Shown piece after piece: positions 33,736 to 47,110 of a DNA stretch of 64,000 nucleotides (the stretch's first letter is position 1; each line of letters starts with the position of its first letter). A program made the position numbers and the translations under genes. The stretch spans positions 13,130,592-13,194,591 of the forward strand of contig NC_066848.1 of the NCBI RefSeq assembly GCF_001640805.2. The letters are read 5' to 3'. The DNA is from Lates calcarifer. Its lineage: Eukaryota; Chordata; Actinopteri; Centropomidae. The notes under the pieces were generated by a model. That model ran no database searches and was not told where the DNA came from. It was given only the letters and a program-made list of their open reading frames with translations.

Positions 33736-36274
33736 ACCTCTCTAGCTCTCTTGTTGCTGAATTGGAGCAAATCCCAGCAGCCATCATTTTGTGGAAAGCC
33801 CTCACAGAGGAGTGGAGGATGTTTTGGGAACATATTATAACCCATGTGTTATGACCTGGCTCACGTGGCCACAACAAAGGGGACACACACCACGGTTAAA
33901 AACAGACACCAACATTGGGTGTGGAAATCAGTTAAGTCAGATACAGACAAACTAGGGCAACATCACTAAGCCAGGAGCCTGTGGAGAGGAGCAGAGAGAC
34001 AGTGGTTACACTGCAACCAGGACTTATGTAACCAAGAACACACTGAATGCCACAGGTTTTCCAGATCACGCTAATGAGCTACCTGCAGAGCAAACACAGA
34101 TGCAGCTTAGTACGAGATCAAACCTCAAGAGAATCCCAGGGGTCCTCACACCATGGTCTTCACCGTGTAATGTTCAGGTGTCTGCATCATTTTGGCTATG
34201 TACAGTAAAAATGTAAAGTTAACATATATAGAGTGTAATCTATCTTTATCACTACAGAGTTAATTAGTGAGTGCTATGTGTCTCAGCACAGTGCAGCTAC
34301 AGTCCACTTGCACTTTCATTGCCATTTTACTCTTCATTTTATATAAACCTTCCATTTTCTGTTTTATCATTTGTCATGGATATTCTGTTGATTAATTGTT
34401 AATGGGTTTTAAAAAAAAACATACTGTAAACACATCTTATCCTGAATTTGTGGGTTGTCATTGCCACTCTTTCAACTTCCATGGCCATTTAATGTCCTCT
34501 ACTAAGCACCTTCTTTCCCTCTGTCTCAAATTCATTGCCCTCTGATCATGCCTCTGTCTCTCTTACCAAGGTTAAAGAATGATAATCAGTTATCCTTTCC
34601 TTTGAGACAGCGTTTATAAATGTCTCCTACGACGCCACTCTGGTGCACTAAATTACAAATATACCCTCCTTTGTTGAGCTGAGGCGCCCTTTACTGGTGA
34701 ATAACACAGAGTGGAGCAGATAAGTGGAAATCTTTTGCCAGGTGGCATACAAGGTAAATTGAGGCACGACCTTGTAATTCTCATCTCACCCACAGAATGA
34801 GACAATTATGTTGTTCTAAACAATTCTTAGATCCCAGTATGTAGCTTTTGATAAAAATTAACTGCAGTCTAATGTCTGCGCCATCTAAGCTTTAAACTTT
34901 GTTATGTTGTATGAAACTGAATATCAGTGCCTCATCAAGCATTCAGCTGTTGCTTCAGTCAGAAAACAGTTCACTAAATAGCATCATATTCATCACGGAA
35001 GAAAATTCATTCATTTCTCTTAACACTGATTGAAATACAGCAGTGGCCAGTGGATCACTGGGACAAGCACTGAGGCAAATGGAAAAGAGCCATAATGAGT
35101 CAGTGGGTGGGTCTAATTTCTTACATATTCGTGGACATGTTAATTACCTCCAATAATGCTACATTTTCAATTAAACACAAAAAGCAAATATAGGGAAGAA
35201 GACCCAATTATACAAGACCTTTCCAGTATAATTCCTATTGATATAATGTCTATAGATATTTTTGCAGTTTAAAATCCACATTGTTCGGTTGGATACAATA
35301 AGAATGTGGAGTAGCTAATGGGGATTTGGACTGCAAACTGACTGGCATTGAAACAGCCAGCCAGCAAAACCAACCTTATCCTTTGTCTTGCAAACCTCAA
35401 ACATACACTTTTGATAAAAGCATAAATCTCACCTTTATTTCACTTTTTCAAGTAAGTTTTGTAATACAGTGCCTTCTACGCCTCTGTGGTGCACTTAACT
35501 GTAATGGGCTCATTACTGCCCCCAACTTTTTTTGCTGGGGCCATCTGCGTTGGCACCCCCGCTGCATCACCGAACCGAACCCATTCACCTGCATTTTTTC
35601 ACACAGGGCTGAATTCAGTTTGAACACAGCCTTCGCCTTTGCATTCACATACAGATAAATGCATCACCCTTGCCAAATGTACATGCTTATTTCAACCTGC
35701 ATGACAAAGTTTCCTTTCAGTAAATGCAGCCTGGTTCGTCTCCTGTGTGCCTCAAACTTCATTTGCAGCTCTCTAGAGAGGTTATAATGAGGCATCTGCT
35801 TTTTCCTCCACTTCACTACTATGTATTGTCACCAATTATGGCTGGAAAAACCCAGACAGAAATGACTCCTGCCTTTCTGTTACCGCTGCAGGCTAGCTGC
35901 GTCTGCAAATGTGAAGTGCTGTTGCGCGCTTCATAAACATGAATCATTCTGATTATACAAAGACAAATGTCATCAAGTGAATTCTTTCAGCACATGTCAA
36001 TTTGTGAAGTGAACAGATAATAGTAACAGAGAAAAGCTTTATACACCAAAGCAGTTGCCTACAGTGTTAAATATTCATGAAGTCTTGTGTGTACAGCATG
36101 TGTACACGCTGTATTGTTTGTAGAAGTGTAATACAAAAAGGCCTGAAAAAAAAAAAAAATCCAACAGGCTGTTTTGGCTAGTTAGACTTAGGTCACAATA
36201 GAGAAATCACAGGTGTAAATGATAAAAAATAACGATGGCTGAGTCCCATTTTGCTTCACTGTCATTGTCTGGTA

Positions 36275-36395
36275 TTGCGCATGCTGGCTCACTGTCACAC
36301 TATCATGGCTTATTGGGGCACTTACACAGAACAGAGGCATCGTTAATGTTATTAGTAACACCTGGGCCTCTCCCTCAATGACAAGTCAAAATGTC
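36275..36395 (+). repeat. Dispersed repeat, family C copy 2
   Basis: Same orientation as, and about 120 bp aligned to, 33616-33735. The best-preserved block is catcgttaatgttattagta. No coding potential. Confidence 0.85.
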
Positions 36396-36438
36396 TTATT
36401 CTGTACCACAAACTATACGTCTTCCAGTGTGCTGTTGA

Positions 36439-36724
36439 TAGGGCTGTCACTTTCGAAAAATTCGAAATGACCCACAATTTGTTCAAATTAATTTGAACGT
36501 GTCCTTCTCTCCTGTGCGCTCACACCCGTTCCCCCAAAAACACCACAACGTGTCATTATTTTCATTACTTTTTTTTTAACCTTAACAGCCTGTCTAACAT
36601 CACATTGGTCTGATTAGCTTATAGAGACAGCAGCCTACATTTCAAACAGGTCAGTACAGCTCAAACACGAGCTTTTCACTACACAATCGAACATTGGAAT
36701 TTCGAATAAAGGGTGCTAGCCCTA
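36439..36724. mobile_element. hAT-like MITE candidate
   Basis: A 286-bp element whose ends are inverted: TAGGGCTGTCAC at the left and GTGCTAGCCCTA at the right, with repeated TTCGAA motifs inside each end. No transposase frame. The 8-bp flanks do not match, so the target-site duplication is lost or the borders are slightly off. Confidence 0.6.
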
Positions 36725-39712
36725 GCTAACAGTACAATGCATGAAGGTCATGGAGGAGCTACTCATAGCTGCAAAATATATGACTGACAGCACATCTATA
36801 ATAAGCTGTTGTTTAGTTTTTCATTTAGTATATTTTAAGATTTATTTAGTATATCTTAATATATTTTTCGATATGCTGCTATATGGGAATGTTGCTGAAG
36901 ATTTGTTGTATTGTTTCTCAGTGCAATGACAAAGTATCTGTCATCATCTATCATTTACTGTCACACTTCATTGGTTAGTCATTTATTGTCTGTCTGCCTG
37001 CCTTCTCCTTTCTCATTAACTGTCTTGTCATTTCAGACCCAGCCACTCCCACCTGCCCTGCAATAACCCCAACCTCTTACTGCTCCCTGTTGTTTTTTGT
37101 TTTCCTGCCATTTACAGACCACTGCCTGCCTACTGCCTTCACCCCACAAAAGCCCTTCCTTGCGTGGCCTTTTAATAAAAGGAAAACATTTGTACCTTTT
37201 ATCTGTGTCTCTGCTTCATGCCAGTTTACTAACTGTATAAGACAGTGTACTGTAATGATTGCAGGGGATGCTGAAAACCAGAAAAGTTACTTTTTAGAGG
37301 TAACTTTGTACATGTCTTGATATCTGTCTCTCCATGGGATTCAATGGAGAAATGCTGGTAGCTATAAAAAGAAAATGGCTAACCAAGACTTACAAAGTTA
37401 GCTTACAGGTCGTGAGAAATTAACTGCGTCCCAGATAATCAACGAGCAGCTGGATAAGTAACGTTAGCATGTATGAAATTTAATTGCTGTTTGCAATCAA
37501 ACTGTATTAGACACCTATACTGTATGTAGTAATATTAAATGACTGTAGTTTCTGCAGGTAAACCTTCAGTGATAATTATACTTAAAACAGTTTTAAGTAT
37601 TATTAATCAGCTACAGGGCATCATTCAAAGGTACTGTACACTTGTTTGTTTGTTTTTTTTTTACCCTGAAAAATTATAAGCATAACAGTGTGATGCATTT
37701 TCCATTCAAAGCCATCATTCTGCACCTCTGTCAGCTGTTGCCAATCCCAAATTGGAGCTCTAAGCTCACTTTAAGATGATCAACAAAGCATTGATCATTG
37801 AACTTGACAAACCCTTGTGCAGCTTATTAAACAGCCATTACCACAGCAGCACTGAGCTGTTAATCTTCCTGAGCTGTTTATCTTAAAACGGCTGACAGGA
37901 AAGTGAGAGAGAGATGCCAGTTTAGGACACTCTGCACATACCCACACGGTCCTAAGAAGAGGTCTAATCAGCCTGCACAAGTGAAAACACCTTTGATTGT
38001 GCCATGGGTGTGTAGGGCCTTTAATGTTAAGCTAAGTCTCCAGGGACTGAATGTGAGTCAGGATCCCCTTAATTACATGGGATGGTTCATCGAACATGCC
38101 TACCTCATAGGCGCAGGCCAGAGCCACTGTATGAAATGACATACTGTTAATATTTCTTGACTCAAGACCAGCTATAGAGACCAGTAAAAGAACTATAACA
38201 TTTCAGGTTGTTGCAGTGCATGTAAGCAAATGCACAAGCAGTCTTGATATTTTTTTAAGTTTAAAAAGAATCAGACACTAACGTGAGTAATTGTTTGTGG
38301 GTAAATGTCAATATTCACTGGTCTCGTAAATAAAGCACACTGTTTGGATATAAAGCGTGGCATATCATGGAATCTCACACACCTGTCAAGGGAATACAGT
38401 ATGAACTCCCACAGACAGAAAAAATTGAGATTGTTCTCCTGCAATGTGGCTGGGCTCAGTGATGTTGCTTGTTGGTTAAATAATCTATGTGTAATAGACT
38501 TGAATGCTGATTCCAGCCCCCTCTGATGGTCATTGCATGTAAATAAAGATAATTAGATAAATAAATACATGTGCTTGAAGGTATAGTCCAGAGATTTCAG
38601 TCTTTGCACAGGAAAAAAAAAGGTACAGCTGATTATAGATATTCCTTCACACTGATTTTTCAGTATGAAATTGCAAGTCGTATGTCACACCTTTGGTGTG
38701 AGTGGGGTGGTGTTATACATACATGAGCATGACTGCATAAGAGCAGTCCTAGAAAAAAGCTCTGATAACAAGGTGAGTGAATTTCAGTAAAATCATCCAC
38801 AGTATTATATGGTATATAACATACAATTCTTAGAGACACACTGACAGAGCAAAACTGAACAGATTATGTGACAAATGAGTGTTTAGTACTAAGTCTCTAA
38901 CACAAGGAAAGCAACATAATTCTTCTACAACAGCAAACAAGAAATAAGGGGGGCTGAGTTGTGAATTAATACTTTCTCTCAGCAATCTGTGATGTGGCAG
39001 CACAGGTCACTGGAAGGAACTGTGTTTTCTAGAAACTTGACAGTGTTTCCACATTAGTTTCAGAAGAGCAAAGAGGGAAGCAGTTTGGACAGTGTTTCCC
39101 CTCTCTGAAAAGAATCACATATTTTTCTAAGGACATCCTTTCAACAAGGTCACACAATGAACTATTCAGTTCAGCTGTGCCAAAAAGTGTATTTTTCAAC
39201 TAATTGAACTATTTTAGTGCCTTTATCTTAGCCATTGTGAGAGGCTTTTCTGGATAATGAATGTGCACAGACACAGACACATCAATGCTGTAGCAGGGTG
39301 CAGGAACACAAACCAAGAACAGAAGATAGTGCCTGAAAAGAAATTCACATTTTGTACTTATCTCCTCTGCATTAATGCAGTCTGTCACAGAGTAGCGGGT
39401 AGTGGTGAAAAGTACTTTTATTCAAGGGCTAGACTTTTGGCCTGTTGGATTTGGTAGAGTAAGCTATGGAGGGCAAATGTGATGGTGAAATAATAGCCAT
39501 TTTACTCATGCAGCAGTTATGGAGCAACATTATCATTCATTTGGAGTTTGACAACTGATGAATGCAAGTTCAATATTCACTCTCTTGTAGCTCTGTGTTT
39601 GGTCTCCACCAACTTTTCAGGGAACTATCTGGCTCTTTACTTGCTAAATTCTCCATTATGTTCACCAGCTAGTTTCTAACTCTGTCTGTCTGCCGTTTGG
39701 TACTGAACAGTG

Positions 39713-39733
39713 TTTTTTTTTTTTTTTTTTTTT
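39713..39733. repeat. T21 homopolymer
   Basis: Run of 21 T on the + strand. Confidence 0.95.
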
Positions 39734-40489
39734 GTCAGGGCTTTTTGTATGAGCTACCTGCTGCAGCCAAAAATGAAGGTATGAGAGTGGTGGGAGTGAA
39801 CCAAAAGAGATAAATACTAACTGAAACTCAATATAAAGCTCTGCAAAGCCTCTGCTTTGCCACTCAGTCCACTAAAGCTGCAGGAACATGCTGTACATTA
39901 GACATCTGAATTGCCTGAAAGAAAACAACACTCTGGTTATAATGATAAATCTAATCATGTACATGATGTCTTCACTTGCAAACTGTATCCTGCATATGAG
40001 CAAAATCTTCCACTAGTATTCAGATCTGCACAGCCTAACCTATAACCTGCATTAGAGTCACTTTGGCAGAGTCGTCAGAGATAATAAGGCCAATTTAATT
40101 GGCTGGCTCAGCTCCACACAGTTTGAATGGAGTCCCACAGTATATAAATCCTCTGCTCTCCACTGTTTGTTTTATTTAACTCTACATTCCCAGCACTTCT
40201 CCACTGTGGCACAGTGTCCCTTTGTGATATCTAATGATAACACTGTTCACTGCTCTGTGAACCCAAAACTCTCCAGATAATGAGACATACCAACATGGGT
40301 CATACACTCCAGCAACACCCCTTTTGAATTTTATGTTTGAGTATCCATGGAAACAACACTCTGCCATCTTTTTTCTTCTACTAGTATGAGGCCATGCTTT
40401 TCTTTATGTGTACATATATGTCATGGGGTGTGTCACTTGATACACATATGTCAGATTTTTTAATATTTATTTTAACACACACACTCACA

Positions 40490-40514
40490 CAGCAGCAGCA
40501 GCAGCAGCAGCAAG
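40490..40514. repeat. CAG microsatellite, 8 units
   Basis: Eight CAG units directly after a short CA/CT run. No exon context is visible. Confidence 0.95.
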
Positions 40515-42653
40515 TTCCTCACATTCGCAGATAGTGTTTTCTGCTAAAGCTCAAAGGAAGCACTGCCAACACATCATCTCATTTTGACAGATCTGTCAAC
40601 ATGTCAGTCTGTCCTGTGGCTGATTGGAGCTGACACTGAGGAGAGATAGAGGGCCTGGTAGATAATTCCACCAGGTAGAGAAGTCAATTTCAACATCTCA
40701 CAGTTCTTCATCTAACTGTTATTACTTTAGTCACTTTCTCTTCCTTTCCATGTGTTTTTCATTAGTTTTTCTTGTTGTGAGGATCGCCTTGTATCATTTT
40801 GTTGTCAACCACAATGCACCGCTGCACTCACCCTTACTCACCCTCAAAATATACATAATACATGTACATAATAATCTAACCCTGTCTTCCTAGAAGTTAC
40901 TTTTAGATATTACTGAATACTCAGTTATGTTGATGTGACAAACATAATCACTGGCTGGATCTGTTCAGAGAAAACATTCTTTAAAGTGAATAAAGTGGCT
41001 GCATTTATCTATTTCAAAGGAGTCAATAAGGAGGTGGTTGGGATGAATGGCAGGTGTAAGAATTAGAGTTAAACCCCTGTTGGGAAAAGACTGTTGTTTC
41101 ATTTAAATGTTAATCAAAATCTTGTGTCTCAAATCACTGCTGAATTTTCTCATACATTTTTCATTATACTATTATTTTTTGTTGCATGACATTGTATACT
41201 ATATAGTGTAATTCTAGTAGCATGTTCCATTCTCTTTCTAATCATATACTGCATGACCATAACATCTAACACAACATGAAGTAAGATTAAATCCAGCCAG
41301 AGGTGGGACTTAGTGAACACCTTTTGCCCTGTGTATGATTCATTTTGATTAATATGATTAATATGTACAGTCTCTGAATATCCACTGCCTGTGTCCCTCG
41401 TGTTCCAGCCTTTAAAAATTTCTGTAAATTCAGAAGTCCAACAATGTGCCCAATTTAATGCAAAAATGTCACAAACTGGAGGTCAGGAAGTCAGGTTGTT
41501 CTTCTCTGATACTGGCAAAAATGTTGACCACTACTTCTTACCGTTATATAATGATTATATTTATTTTGAGCACATTTTTATAAAATTGTTTGTACATTAG
41601 TGACCTCCAGGTCAACAAGCAAATTGCCCTCATTTATTTTTAATGTGCAAAAAACAGGATAAATGGGCTTGTTTATGTAGTCAGAGGGCACAATGGTTCA
41701 TATTTGCATATATTTATAAGATATATGAGTTTTTCAGCCTTTTTCCGGCCAGCAGCCAAACTGAAAGGTCAGTAATTGTATTTCACATTCAACTTCCAGT
41801 GTTTTGAATACATAAATGATGATTGATGATGATAATGATGAGAGATTGCACTGCTGAATACAAAAACTGCTTGCAGGGATGAGACTGAATCAGGGGAACT
41901 TGTCACAGGACCAAAGCCTTTAATTACAATCTAACTGCTCTCATCAACCTCATTACCTGTCACAGCAGCTGTTTTCAGTGGAATTTTTTTTTCTAGAAAT
42001 TCACTACATGCTTCCTGCCTAGTATCAAACAGCACACAGACACAATTAGCACCTAGCAGCTAAAGACTGAGATATTTCTCTCATATTTTCCAGAGTTGGT
42101 GACTAAAACAGAGCTACAATGAGAATGAATATTGGACTTGCATTCATCAAGTGGACACAAACATGACTCTGGAGAAATGTTTTTTTTGCTAACCCTTTTG
42201 CTATATAAACTTCATAAGGTGATAATATGTCAGTGCTGTCTTTACACCTTGCTGTGCTGCTCCCAAGTGGCAAAAGATATCAGCTAATGCCAATCAGTCA
42301 TTCATTTCAGACATATGGAAGAAGAATAAAAAGACATGAAATACATGTAGATACAGATTTTTTCACCAGTCAGACCTGCCATTAAATCATAAAAAGCAGT
42401 AGAAAATAAGAGTCCTTTTCTTTGCTCCATTACTTACAGTAAATAACTACTTCCTGCCTCAGTCATAAAATGTGTTTGATGTATATGTTGCATTTTTTGA
42501 GCTGAGTGGGAGAGCCTTTCCACCAACGTGGCATTTGGTTTTACGATTACAGACTAGAAACATCAGCTGCAGTTGTCAGGTGTACAGTCATTTTCTACAG
42601 AACAAGCATTACATGGTCTCTGAGGGGTGAGAGTGGAGAGCAAACAAAAATGA

Positions 42654-42659
42654 GAGAGG

Positions 42660-42694
<35 letters not shown>
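42654..42694. repeat. GA microsatellite
   Basis: About 40 bp of GA with two interruptions. The Arg/Glu-rich open frame over it is an artefact. Confidence 0.95.
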
Positions 42695-42988
42695 CACTCA
42701 GGGAAAATGGTGATGGACAGAAATAGTGAGAGAGGCAGATGTTTCAGTAAGCTCTAGAGTTTTCCTGGCAGATACAATAATGTTGTCCCTGTGTGGACAA
42801 ACAACAACCCTTCAGAGTAGATATGTGTTCATACAAACACACACACATACACACACACACGTGGACTGACTGTGTTCTAGGAGGAGTCTTTCCTAATCAC
42901 CTCTGCAGCCAAGCCAAAAAAGAGATGAGGGTAATAAACCCCAAAGGATGCTGACTCATTTTATTGATGAGTGTACATACAAACTCAT

Positions 42989-42989
<1 letters not shown>

Positions 42990-43025
<36 letters not shown>
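42990..43025. repeat. CA microsatellite
   Basis: About 18 uninterrupted AC units. Confidence 0.95.
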
Positions 43026-43027
<2 letters not shown>

Positions 43028-43766
43028 AACAAACTCTTCTGTCGTTGCTTCTGCCTTTGCTGATCTTTAATCAACCTGTGCAGCTGAAAGTGTGCAGGGG
43101 ATTTCATCTCTGTTGCTGTGGAATTATTTGTGAATACAAACATTACACTTCCAGCAATGCAACACCATCATTCCTGAAACAAATGGCAGCAATAACATCC
43201 TGTCAATAGCCTGCTTCATGCCAGGAATGATTTGAGAGTATTCAGGTCAGACTTTCCACTTTAAACTACTTACATGGTTAATTAAGTAAAGCTCATGAAA
43301 ATTAAATTCCTGTTGACAATGGATAATCAGCTACAATGGCTTTGCAGCACTCGACGTGAGTGTGAATTGGGTGAGATTTCAGATGGGAACTAGCAGCTTG
43401 CACTATATATATATGCAGTGCAATTTATGCTGAAAGGGTGAGAAAAAAAACACAGAGGGGTGAGATCTTCGATGGAGAGGTGTGGACGATGCGGACCGTG
43501 TGCTTTACAGGGGGAACTGGAGGTGAGCGAATTTTGTACAGTGAAGGTAACTTAAGGTAAAGTTTTATATTTACAGGTATGTTCTCCTCAGGCAATACTC
43601 TCATGACAGCATCAGTCACCAACGTGAATCACAAATATGAAACATGCTTAAAATTAATAACAATAGTACAAATGTTACATACTGAGCTGGCTGGCAGTTC
43701 TCTCAAACTTAGCTGGGAGACATTACCATGAGGTTTTGATTTTTGTGCATCGGAGATGAATTTCTT

Positions 43767-43812
43767 GATTTATTTATGGGATTCAAAGTGGTTTGAATCC
43801 CATAAATAAATC
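43767..43812. repeat. Perfect 21-bp inverted repeat with 4-nt loop
   Basis: The left arm (43767-43787) begins GATTTATTTATGGG and ends TTCAAA. The right arm (43792-43812) is its exact reverse complement. The loop is GTGG. It is AT-rich, with no gene around it. Confidence 0.97.
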
Positions 43813-46604
43813 TCTTTCCCATGTAAATTTTGTTACGTATTTTCATTTAAATTGATATTTTCAGAAAGCAGTATAAAAGAGTAGTACTCTCTTATTTAAT
43901 AACACTGGAGAGGCAGAACACGTACGCTTCTGAATGCAGGTTGGCTAAGCCCATCTGTGAAAACATAAGACCACTGAATAGATTTCTGTAATAATCTTTT
44001 ATTTCAGGGTTTCCAAGTGTCACTGGCTGCATTATTGGGACCCAGATACCAATTAAAGTGCTCCTAAATAAACAAGATTATGTGGACAAAAATTCTTTTC
44101 ACACCATGAATGTGCAGATAATCACACCTTTCCAAGTCTAATCCTCAGTAAACTGTGTTGAAAATATCAATGATGCATTATCTTCATCACTTTTTTGTGC
44201 CACATCTTGTTGCAACAGTTACCCAAACTGAGGTCCAGCCCTAATTACATAGTGCAAAGCCAGTGCCTCATTAATTTCACCAACATAATGTGATATTGAT
44301 AGAACAGTTAACAGGTAAACACTTAAATCTGTCAGCAGTTGCTTGCCACAGCAAACCCCCTTCGTTTGCTGTTGCATAAGCATTGCTTTTTTCGTAACCT
44401 AATTATACTGTTTAGAGATAATTGTTATGATGTTATGGCACTTCCACTTTCTCTGCTGGTGGAAAACAAACTCCACATTATTTCTTACAGTTTGGTATAT
44501 TTTCACTGTTTGAATGTAGATTTTTTAAGATCTCTGTGAATGAGCATGAAACAGAGCTATGGCTGATCACCTAAACCCCTGGAACGTGCAAACCCAAAAA
44601 TTATTTACACTGAGATTCTGAATTATCTAGGTCTAGGATTTCTGGAAGTTGGCAGTCGGAAGAAGAAAAACAGATGTTTTAAGTTTTAATTTAGATTTTA
44701 TAGGGACACAACAAAAGCCTTTAATAACGGTTCTTATCAAAAGATACAACAAGACAAGACATAACTACATCTATCACAAAATCTAAATGTCAACAGAAAC
44801 AACATAGTTTTATCCACTCATAAAACATCAAGGGAAAAATACAAAAAGATACCACCAGTGTGTGTGTGTTTATGTGAATGCATGCACCTTGGGACAAAAT
44901 GCTTTCCCAAATTACTTAAGAGCTGCATCAAGCAGTGCAGTTCAGACATTAATATTTCACAAAGATGTTCAGTAAATTTGCTCCCTCTGTGAATGAGGAT
45001 GCTCCTCCTCAACATCATCAGTAAAATAATGTTGAGAATTCAGTTTAAAGTACATTTTAATACCACTCTCTGACTGAGTCTTTTAAAACTGTCATTATAA
45101 ATGTTTGTAAGTCATTTAATAAAGTGTAATGGCTCAATTTTCAGTAAGCCATCAGCGATGCAGTTAGATATGCTAATAAAGTCATTAATAAATGATCACG
45201 AGTTTTCCACTTTCTAGTATGCCTTCAGCAAACAAGGACGAGTAATTATAGAAGTTATCATAATTAATTAATAGTTCTTTCAGTAACTTATCAGGTCTGC
45301 AATTATAAATTTTAAAGCAATAGTATATCATTTTACAAAGTATGCTTATTCATTTTCTTCTCCAGACTGGGAGCTGTTTCTTGGCCGTCTCGTCAGCTAT
45401 TTTTGCTTTCACAGTACAAGAGGTTAGAATACACAGCATATATACAGCAGCATTATAGCTTCAGAGCAGTCTGGATCCTACAGTGAGTTGCTAGCAGAAA
45501 GACAAGACAAAACAGCTGGGCCAGGGCCAGCTGGTTAGCATTCTAACTTCAGCAGAAGTGATAGAACTAGAAGCAAAACAAAAGTTAACATTGCCATTGT
45601 TTTCCACTGCTGGACACAGCTCTTGGCAAGTAAAGGAATGAGGTTTGATGCTGAACTTGCAACTCACAAACACAGCAGTTCAGCTGGAGGAGTGTGACAG
45701 GTCTGATGTACAGACGTGGTTTTGACTGATTGGGCCTGTAGGGGCTGCAGTGCCCAGGGCCACAGCTGGATTCTAGGCATGATTTACTCATTACAAACTT
45801 CCTTTCCAGATGATGTTGCCCACATGAAGTGCTTAATTTGGTTTGTTGGGATATAAAGAGGCTGCTGCAGTGAATACAGAAGCAGTCATGATGGCAGCTA
45901 TCAACTCGGTCCCGCCTCGGCTCAGCCTCCCAGTGGATTGTCAGTCTGTCACGCTGCCGACAGCCTCGCCATGAGAGGTTTCTCACGGCTGCATCTCTCA
46001 GCCTCTCCCCTTCCTTCTCTCTGCTCTGAGTGGGCAGACGGGACTCGGAAGAAGATCATCCCTCTGGTTTTAATTAGGCTTTTTAATTACAGAGAAGAGA
46101 TGCTTTTCACGGAGACTTGCACTGAGGTAACAGTTGAGCAGAGGCAGCAGCAAAGGGAGGGTAAGTATGTCAGTGCCAAAGTGTTCAAGATCTACCGAGC
46201 TGAATTCCCCTTGAACTAATAGATAGATTGTCTGAAAAGACTTGTGAAGCAGGTGGAATAGATTTTCCAGTTTCCTTTAGGGAAAAAGGTAGAACAGTTG
46301 ATTCACTGCATTTGGTCTAGGATGAGTTAGGGTTCTTTTAGGGTAGCAGAAATGTAAAGATGTTATACGTTTTTACTTCCCCCAGTCTCAGAATGAAAAT
46401 TCAAGCTAAATCCCTGAGCGTGTCTTCTTTGAGCGCTAAAGTAATTAACCCCTCCTCCAACAACACCAACAATAGCAGTGTCATGAGTCATACTTGTGCA
46501 TACAATTTGTTCAACATAAATGGTACATTGTACCCATAATGAACCAAGTAATTGAATCTCAGCAGATCAGAAATAGCAGAAATTACATACATTACATACA
46601 ATAC

Positions 46605-46690
46605 TCACATCTCACCCAATGTCAACTGGGATAGACTCCAGCCTCTCCACAACCCCTAATGGATAAACAGTATAGATAATGACTCAATGA
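46605..46690 (+). repeat. LINE-type 3' tail fragment
   Basis: The pattern tctcacccaatgtcaactgg, gatagactccagcct, then ggataaacagtatagataatg matches the 3' end I know from fish L2/CR1-like LINEs (cccaatgtcagctgggatag...aagcggtatagaaaatgg). It is diverged and lacks coding sequence. Confidence 0.65.
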
Positions 46691-46879
46691 ATTAATTAAC
46701 TTTCAGTTGGACCTGGGTTCAATGTTTAACATGATGATCACATTAGCCATAATTCTGTGGATGTGTAATTGGTTGACTGAGATAACACATTTGTACATTT
46801 GTGAAGGTTTTGTTGTTCAGGGCTGAATGTATGACCCTATAGAATGTGCTGCTCAGCTGTGGTGTAGGTGTGGTAAAGG

Positions 46880-47110
46880 TTAACAGCTATGCTAGCTGGT
46901 CTATGACACTGTACCTCTGCAGAGAGGTGCTTTGACCTAAATACTAATGTATTTAAGCATGTTAAAATGGTGATGTTTATTTTCCTTGTTCATCATCTTA
47001 GTTTAGCATGTTAGCATGTTAAAATTTAAGGCTGATGGAGATGTCATTAGTTTTGCAGGTATTGGACAAATATATTTTTTGACCTGATGATGGAGCTAAA
47101 TGAAAAATTA
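46880..47110 (+). repeat. Dispersed fish repeat, family B
   Basis: It contains catgttagcatgttaaaat, then ttttgcaggtattggacaaa and gacctgatgatggagctaaa with tgaaaaattaaggg. It aligns to 54820-54930. Confidence 0.75.

Larger units (their letters stand above)
31041..43766. other. Intergenic stretch, no gene seen
   Basis: No open frame resembles a known protein. It holds family A and C repeats, a hAT-like MITE and several microsatellites, listed separately. Gene-regulatory elements may be present but cannot be recognised from one sequence. Confidence 0.65.

Noticed and set aside
40490..40514. CAG repeat as a polyglutamine exon
   Set aside because: Only eight units, with no flanking open frame or splice sites.
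45585..46219. Overlapping open frames of 93-133 codons as genes
   Set aside because: No similarity to known proteins; overlapping frames on both strands suggest chance.
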